Shown here: positions 57,201 to 64,000 of the stretch, in pieces
How positions within the stretch are numbered: the stretch's first letter is position 1
How the letters are laid out: every line of letters begins with the position of its first letter
From: Klebsormidium nitens
Lineage: Eukaryota; Streptophyta; Klebsormidiophyceae; Klebsormidiales; Klebsormidiaceae
DNA length: 64,000 nucleotides
Direction: 5' to 3'
Assembly: GCA_000708835.1 (NCBI GenBank)
Contig: DF237120.1
Span: 62,001-126,000, forward strand
Program-made: the position numbers and the translations under genes
The notes under the pieces: model-generated
Databases searched by the model: none
Told to the model about the DNA's origin: nothing
What the model saw: only the letters and a program-made list of their open reading frames with translations

Positions 57201-60200
57201 CCTCCTTACTTTGAAATCTGGACTCGTCAGTCTTTGTCCGTGTCGTCTGAAGCTGCTGTTCTTGTGAGCACCAAAGCCGACCGGGGATTTCACAACGACG
57301 AGATCCCTAGTTTCGTATCCCTACTCGTTCTGGTGGTCACGGCATTCGCTTCTCCTTTGCCACTGAGTTTCGAAGCCGTTGAAAGTCGACCATTGAGCGC
57401 AAAACTTTACTCACCAACTATCAGTCGTACAGAGCCCGAGTTCGCTGCCCACTGCTTCACTATATATGGTCGTGAGTTTCTGAATTTTCAGGCGTATGTA
57501 TGTCGGCCGTGATCGAACAAATCTGAGCTAGTCTGATTGGCTCATCTTGACTTTCTAGCTCGGCGCGATTTTAGGCCGGCTATATTCAAATTGCGTATGC
57601 GAGTGAAGACGCAATCCAAAGCTGGCGCGAGCCTTCCGAAAATATTCGGGAAGGCAGCTTGAAACGTCATGCTTAAATTGTCTGTGTTCCATTACGAGCT
57701 TACTTCGTTACAACATGTGTAACCCAATTCCACTGAGCAAGAGTTACGCGCTTGACTTACTAGGCTTCTAGGCTGCCTCCTCTTGGACGGCACCCACGGC
57801 GCATGCAGGCACTTTTGAGAGGGATTTGAGGGACCCACTTTTCCGGAATGAATGGAAGGCGGTTCTTTCCTTGCTGTAAACACGCGCATCAATAATGATG
57901 GATCAGGCTTGAGCCGACAAGAGCGGCCCACGCTTTTGTTGAGATATGGATGATGCTGCGAAGGAGTGTGATGGCGTCACGACGCTTTGATGCATCCACT
58001 TTCGTCCTATTTTGCCGTTCTTCAGTAGGTTTGTCATTACAGGTGATATGATTAGCACTACTTGCAAACAAAACGAGTCTTGTTGAAGGCCCCCGCTTCT
58101 GAACCCCGTCCATCTTTGTTGGCGGGCCGGTGCTTTTAGTCGTGGCATGTAGCTAGGCCTTCAGCTAGATATTGTGGCCGGGATACTTGAACAGGCTGAG
58201 CGCACCTTGGTGCTCGATTCTTTTTTGTAGCTGGTCTGCTGATGCCACGAGTATGCAACATCACTTCCGCTCTCATTTACAAACGTTGATTGGTGGCCGC
58301 AAAAAACTTTTGTGTGATGCATCCTAACGAATCACTAACATGAAGCACCGGGGGGGATGCTTTCCGTCACCATCTCAAGCGAGAGGCGAGGAAGGTACCT
58401 GCTGAATCTGCCATAACGGTGCACCAGGAACCATGTCTATATAAATTCTCACGATTGTTACGGGGGGGTTACGGATGAGGGAGGGAAACCATTTAATTGC
58501 TGTCAACAGATCCTTTCGTTCGTCGCGTCAGCCGCTTTACGTTGAGCTACCTCGGAACTGAATTGTGCGTCACGAATATTGTTGTGCCGCTTGCGAGCCG
58601 ATGGTAGGCCTTCAATGGAAGTGCCCATTATTGGCACAAGCTGGACTCCGGCACACGGTTCTGCTTCTTTCGTGCTCCTCCGCCGTTGCATTCAACTGTC
58701 TCTTCGGGTTTTTACAAGGCCACCCAGAAAGTTGTTTGAGTATTGCTCTTGTGAGGCCGCCGCTTTACTGTCCGGCTCGTTGTAGCGGACACCGACCAGA
58801 TTCTGAGTCTCTGATGTGCTGTCATCGTTAGAAAAGGTGGCCGGGATAGTTGATCAATACTGATCCAGATTGATTGCTCACAATTTCTTTCTTCGCCCTA
58901 TTGAAGCCACGTTAGCTGCATCATGCGTCATCATATATTGCGGCCGGAGTTTCAATTTGATGCCACGCTACAGCGCAACGGGTTACGCCCGTTATTCTGC
59001 CAATCTGTAAATCCAGAAGACTTCGTTGGATCGTATCAAAGGTACTGTTGAATTTTCGTGTTGGCAGGGAAAGTATCCGACATCCTGAGCTCGCACAATC
59101 GAGCCGGCGCTCAAGTGAAGTCCGGCCGGAGATGTCCATTGAGCCGCCCAATCTTTGTTGACACTGTTGAAACTCAAAGTTGTGCCTCCTTTCGGCCGAG
59201 TTGAGTGATCACGGCCCCCAAGAAATTTCTGTTCAACATTTTGATCTCCTTTTCTAGATCGCGTCTTGTGCGCTATTTTCGGGGATGACTCTGTCTCGTG
59301 GAAACAACACAACATTCAGGCTCTGCTCGGCCTTCTCTTTGTTTGAACGGCGACGCTCGAGCGCTTGGTCACTTTTTTCACCAAAAAATCTGGCCGAGTG
59401 CCTCTGCTTCATATTCCTGGTTACGGCAAGTGTTTCTCACCATACCCCCCAGGCTTCAACGATGTCTTGCTGCTTACAATCGCCTTGCTTTGGCAGCTAC
59501 CTTCACCTCTCCCGGCCCTGTCCTTTGGCTCTGACTGCCCTTTTCGGATCACTCGCTGAGCAAGCAGTGGCCACTCATGCCCGCTTGGTCGCACCTCACG
59601 TCAATGCTCGACGCCGCCTACCGCATTCGCTTTGTTCTCCCTGAGCTTAACAGTCACCAATCTTGCATACCTGCTGATTTGCTAATCAGCTTAGCAACCC
59701 CGCCCTCGCGTCGTGGCGCGCGTAGCTTCCATCTAAGTATGCACCACGTTGCCCTGTTTACGAGCAGCTATGCTAGCAGCAGCGTCAGGTATGATTTGAA
59801 AGCGTTCCGTGCTGCGTCAAGAACAAGTCTATCTGACGGATCGTACGCGAGTTTTTTTTGAGTCCCGCTTCATACTCTGCTGCAGAATCAGGTTCACCTG
59901 CGTCGGCCATGACCGGCGAACATATTTGAGCTTCCGGTTGCTCAAAAGTCCTCTGTTCCTGATGCCGCATAATCCGAGCATGTCGCTTGTGAATCGTAGA
60001 GACTGGAGTCGGTCTATTAAATGCGACAAAACAGCCTGACGCTTACTAATTCGCAGCCCATGCTTTCGTAGTCTTTGATGTTGGAAAGTGACGTGTCACG
60101 CAAAAGCCTGCAAGCTTCGCGTTCGGACTGACCCTTCTTAAGGTTCTCTTGTGTGTGACGAGAAGCAGCGATCTGAGCGGATTCTGTGCACGCTCATTTG

Positions 60201-63009
60201 CCTCGGGTGTCTCCTAAGCCGCTTGTTCGCGCTTGTGGCTAATCTTGAGTCAGCTGGTACGATCAAGGCCGTTTCCGTTCAAATGTCGAGCTTTCGTTAT
60301 TCCATGGAGCGCGAATGGCCGTCCGGGATATTGAACGCGCAGATGTACTTACTGATGCTTTAACATCGTCGGAAGCTACGATTTGTAGGACACCTGAGCT
60401 TGGAGTGCCTCTTCCGAATGAAGCTTGCTAAACGGTTACATTGCGAAACGGTCTGCATTGCGGAAAAAGGGCCCGCCTTCGGCAAGGGGCGCGTGCTTTG
60501 TATCTCGATCTGGGCGTTTTGATGACCTTTGGATCTACTCACTCGTGTTGGAGGGCGTCCGGTTGCCGCGCTCACGCGCGCGCGCTTTCAAGACTTGCTT
60601 GGTGCCCATTTTTCGGCGATGTGCCTTAGCAGGTTAGTAGGGATTCATCCGTAAAATCAATCTGGATCATTGATGCCAAGGGCTGTATGGTTGACCTTGT
60701 AATGAGTAGGGCTTACGGTTGGTAAGTAGACTGAGGGAGGGTGATTCCAAGTTGTCAGTTGTAATGTAATTTTGAATAGATCTCCCTCAACATTTTCTGG
60801 AAGTCGTTCTGTGCTGCTGAGTAGCCCACAAGCCGGACCTACATTAAGCAGGGTTCTTGGCATGCCAACATTGTCATCCTGCCCTTGATGGCAAGAAACG
60901 GCATGAATCTGTCACCCGAAATACCTTTTTTTGAATTTTTTGAAGATTCCGCCGTTGCTTTGTACTGCTGGCAATGACTGTAAGTGAAGAGGCTGAGTAA
61001 AGAAGCGGTTCTTGGACCTCGCATTCACGCTCGGATGCCACTTGAAAACAAGGGGCACTTGTGGCTGTACGATGCTGACTTCGGAGCCTAGTATCAACAA
61101 TTCTCATGCTGACTAGGAATGCTTGCCTTTCCGTCCTGCTCCTGCTCATAGCGTCCAAAGCCAGGTAGCCGGCTCCAAATTGAAGCATCTTGGATGTTTA
61201 GCCTGGATTGCATCACGATGCGAAGCCTTTGAGAATGCTTCGTGATCCTCAGGGCGGTCTTTTGGGAACGACGCTCAAATTTAGTATCGCTCTCAAGGGC
61301 GTCTCGGAAGCACCAAGCCCCTTGATTTGGGCTCTCTCCAAAGAGAGAGCAAATGTTGTTTGTCTCTATTGAGGCCGCAATCCGAGTCAATGTTGCAGGA
61401 CTCGCTAAGCGGTACCTTTCTGGCCGGCCGTGATATTCAAGTTCTGAGCAGCTTTGGTCTGCTCACAATTAGTCCATTGCAATTTGAAGCCACGCGCCTC
61501 AACACTGCACAAATGCTGTACAGTTTCCAGCATCATCCGTTACTTCGCTTTAAAATTAAATTGTAGACTCAGGCCAGCCCTGATCGCCAGCATAAGATCG
61601 AAGGTAGGCGATACAGCGTTGCTCAGAATGGGTCCTATATCGGCAGAATGTTTAAGACACCCTACGAATGCAATTCGACTTGAGATAGAAGGTTAGCGGT
61701 TCAAGCCGAAGTGTATACTTGGAGTCAACAGTTTGGTTATTGCACCGGGTCTTGGGCGGCCGATACGTGTGCTGTTTCTGAGAAGATCGTGCGTGCTCAT
61801 TGGCCAGGTGTCTGACGCCGCATCACGGCATACTTGTGTTTCATGCATATCCATCTCGTCTCTTGTCTTCCTGTTTATCTTGCACAATCTAAGCCCTCAT
61901 CGTCAAGATCGCGTTTTCCCTTTCGGTCTCTCCGTTCTAGTCAACGATTCTGCATCTCCGAGTCGTACGGCAAGGCACATCGGCTCTCTTTTGTGGTATT
62001 CGTTTGTTCGATCAAGCCGTGAAGAAGTTTGTTGCAACTGGTCACAGCTGGCCGTGACGATTGATGGTTTGTTGTTTGCTCAGGATCGTTTTGAAATTCG
62101 AAGCGTCCGATGCCGAAGTTTTACAATCTCAATAGATGGGTCTTCTCTTTCATCTTTCCAGCGCCGTGTCGACTGGCTCTGAGATGGGAGTTCTCCCGGT
62201 CTTGTCGTTAACGCAACTCCTGGTTCACAGTCCCCAATCGGTAGAGCCCTGCCCCTAGATCTTCCACACATTGCTGGAATTTGTGAGCTTAACTTTCTTA
62301 GATTTTCATTCTTGAGGCTCGTCTTGTGTTGTTTCTGCAAATCTACCGCAGTGAAATTGAGGCCTGGGCATCTTAGCGTAACTCTGAGAAGTCTGCAAAA
62401 TACGTCTTCAAGAGCACCTTTACAAGCACTCTCGCGATGGGTTGCTCTTGAAGCTTCCATGGACAACGTGCGACCTTGTCGCCCGTGAAACTTCTGCTGT
62501 CCAAAAACTTACCATAGTCGCTTTCTTGATAGAGACTTTGGCCGCCAAAGCAACCCGGTATATGGCCGTGCTTCATTCTCTATTCAAGTAAACAATTGCT
62601 AGGCAAAGCCCGTTCAGTTCCGTTACAGCAGGACAATGTTGATAGCAGGGTGGAAATTGATGTTCGAAAAATGGCGGCTTTGTGGCCATGATGGTGTTTG
62701 GACTCGAGCATATTGCGGCTCGATCATCCACCTTAGACTTTGAAGCCCCGCCTTTTTGTGGATGGTGCTATTGTAGCCATTCTGCTCGGATCTGTAGACC
62801 TAGGTTTTGGAGGCGAGCAGGCTGTGACGTTCAAACTAAAGAACGGTGAGATTGTACGTGCCCACGACAAAGATTCCCCTCGACGCGGCTAGCGTGTGGC
62901 ATTTGCGGTAAAAACGGGCGGCTTGACCTAGGCGTCACGGTGTGCTGGAGACCTGAAATTAGTTTTGTTTGGTCGCATACATCCTTGATAGGTGGTTTCG
63001 TATGTCGTC
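54300..63009. other. Gene-poor region; nothing supported
   Basis: I read this stretch on both strands and found no exon chain with family resemblance. The longest open frames (56719-57267 and 61733-62182, both +) look like chance frames: biased residues, no domain, no splice partners. A few words of the 39.9-54.3 kb repeats may persist, but I could not define units. Confidence 0.45.
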
Positions 63010-63010
63010 C

Positions 63011-63274
63011 TACAGCTGTTTGCGTCAAAGCGGCCATCTCGGCGTCGATCGAAAGTCGTCGGTCCCTGATCCTGGAGTCGCGAGTCCGGTTCCTGATCGT
63101 GAAAGCCTGTGGCAATGTTGACGTCAGCTTTCAAATTCCACCGGAAAGTATGATGTAAAGATGACGTCACAGAGCAGCAGGCACCGGATCAGGAACCGGA
63201 CTCGCGAGTTCAAGATCGGGGACCGACGAATTTCGATCGACGCCGAGATGGCAAGTTTGACGCAAACAGCTGTA
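63011..63274. repeat. Long inverted repeat, arms about 88 bp
   Basis: The left arm 63011-63098 and the right arm 63187-63274 are reverse complements at roughly 90% by eye. Shared pieces include ACAGCTGTTTGCGTCAAA, CCATCTCGGCGTCGATCGAA and GCGAGTCCGGTTCCTGATC. The loop of about 88 bases holds two TGACGTCA octamers (63119-63126 and 63162-63169). It could be a MITE-like foldback, or a hairpin RNA precursor if transcribed. Confidence 0.85.
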
Positions 63275-63360
63275 TTCCTTGACATTCTCAGGCTGTCGAA
63301 CGGGCTATTTGATTGCGGATGGCGGATTGCGGACTTCTGATTCTGCTTCTGCTTTGCTCG

Positions 63361-63420
63361 TGCCGCAAGTCAAGATATCAGCGACTTTTCGGATGTCGCT
63401 GGATATCTCAACTTGCGGCA
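63361..63420. repeat. 60-bp hairpin
   Basis: TGCCGCAAGTCAAGATATC and GCGAC on the left (63361-63385) pair with GTCGC, GGATATCTCAACTTGCGGCA on the right (63395-63420). The stem is about 25 bp with two mismatches and one bulge, the loop 9 bases. It lies 87 bp after the larger inverted repeat. Size and imperfect stem resemble a short microRNA-type or MITE-type hairpin. Confidence 0.75.
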
Positions 63421-64000
63421 ATGGTGGGCTGTACCACGGGCAGTTTCTCAAGCGCTCAAGCTTAGTCAGATTTCGGACGCCGCGGTTCTCTGGACGGGCC
63501 TTTATGCGGCTCAAAAAAGCGAGCTTTAAAAATCGTTGCATATACCACCAGGCAGCTTGGTTGATGAGACAAAGTCAGGAACATTTATTCTATGCAAGCT
63601 TCCTTGCTTTGATGGGCCTTCTTGCAATCGGAGGCATGGTGCGGCTTGGGTCCACTGCAATTGTATTTGTTTGTCGACTGCTTTTGAGCATCAGAGTCAG
63701 AACCGCGTCTCGCAAGGGAATCATATATGAAATTGTTGTCTTAGACATATGCTTGCGAGCTAGGTTTGAGAAGACACTTTCACTCGTTTTGTGCTTTGAA
63801 GTCTACAGTGAGAGAATTTTGGAGTCTACAATTAGAGATCAAGACATGCTGAATTTGTCGCAGACCTTCACGTGCATAACGTGCCAGGGCAATCGACATC
63901 AGGGCCGGCCCGGCGATACTCGTACTCGTTGATCGCCCTTTTCCTCGTATCACCATCCGATGATTGACTCCAGCCGAGAGTAGGTTGTAATTGCATCTCG
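63421..64000. other. Right edge; nothing supported
   Basis: A 217-codon open frame (63279-63932, +) starts in the right arm of the large inverted repeat, crosses the 60-bp hairpin and shows no family resemblance. I do not call it a gene. Confidence 0.4.

Noticed and set aside
61690-61710. tRNA B-box-like GGTTCAAGCC
   Set aside because: No matching A box, acceptor stem or anticodon arm at the right distance.
63279-63932. 217-codon open frame near the right edge
   Set aside because: It begins in a hairpin arm, crosses another hairpin, and has no recognisable domain or splice partner.

Overview
The window looks like nuclear DNA of a photosynthetic eukaryote, most likely a streptophyte-type green alga. 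The evidence is GT-AG introns in almost every gene, exons of 50-400 bases, roughly balanced base composition, one protein with a transit-peptide-like start, and a REase-fold plus kinase protein of a type spread through algae, fungi and oomycetes. I cannot name the species. There is no bacterial gene layout, no CRISPR array and no rRNA or tRNA gene that I can support.

Layout. 1-5.8 kb holds diverged tandem repeats and MITE-like elements with no convincing gene. The gene-bearing part, 5.9-34 kb, reads: a phospholipid scramblase-like protein (+); an unrecognised protein with about eight membrane segments (-); a disordered, probably nuclear protein with three SUMO-interaction-like motifs (+); a CRAL-TRIO/Sec14-like lipid-binding protein (+); the 3' part of an unrecognised four-exon gene (+); a SnoaL/NTF2-fold protein with a one-base frameshift (+); a ten-exon gene for a PD-(D/E)xK nuclease fold fused to a protein kinase (-); and the first exons of a PEP mutase/isocitrate lyase-family protein (+), interleaved with the 5' exons of the kinase gene. 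From 34 to 64 kb I find no credible gene. About 14 kb of it (39.9-54.3 kb) is a layered repeat domain, with a monomer of about 330 bp, larger blocks and foldback elements.

The most unusual signal is shared by several genes. Edges of real exons (acceptor plus exon start, or exon end plus donor) are repeated one to four times as decaying tandem copies, always on the intron side, at intervals of about 110-180 bp. It is seen at three edges of the scramblase gene, two of the CRAL-TRIO gene and one of the SnoaL gene, and possibly as a 55-bp minisatellite in the kinase gene. A second signal is a 64-80 nt core, present 13 times in the 330-bp repeat. It keeps a terminal stem (TGGCT/GGCCA), a box-C-like motif (CTGATGG) and a box-D-like CTGA, which resembles a C/D snoRNA. 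A third is the octamer TGACGTCA, found 13 times where about one is expected.

The genes do not form an obvious pathway. Scramblase, CRAL-TRIO and the multi-pass protein all relate to membranes, but eukaryotic adjacency is weak evidence for a shared job. All splice models come from reading consensus sites, codon phase and family resemblance by eye. No alignment, RNA evidence or database search was available.
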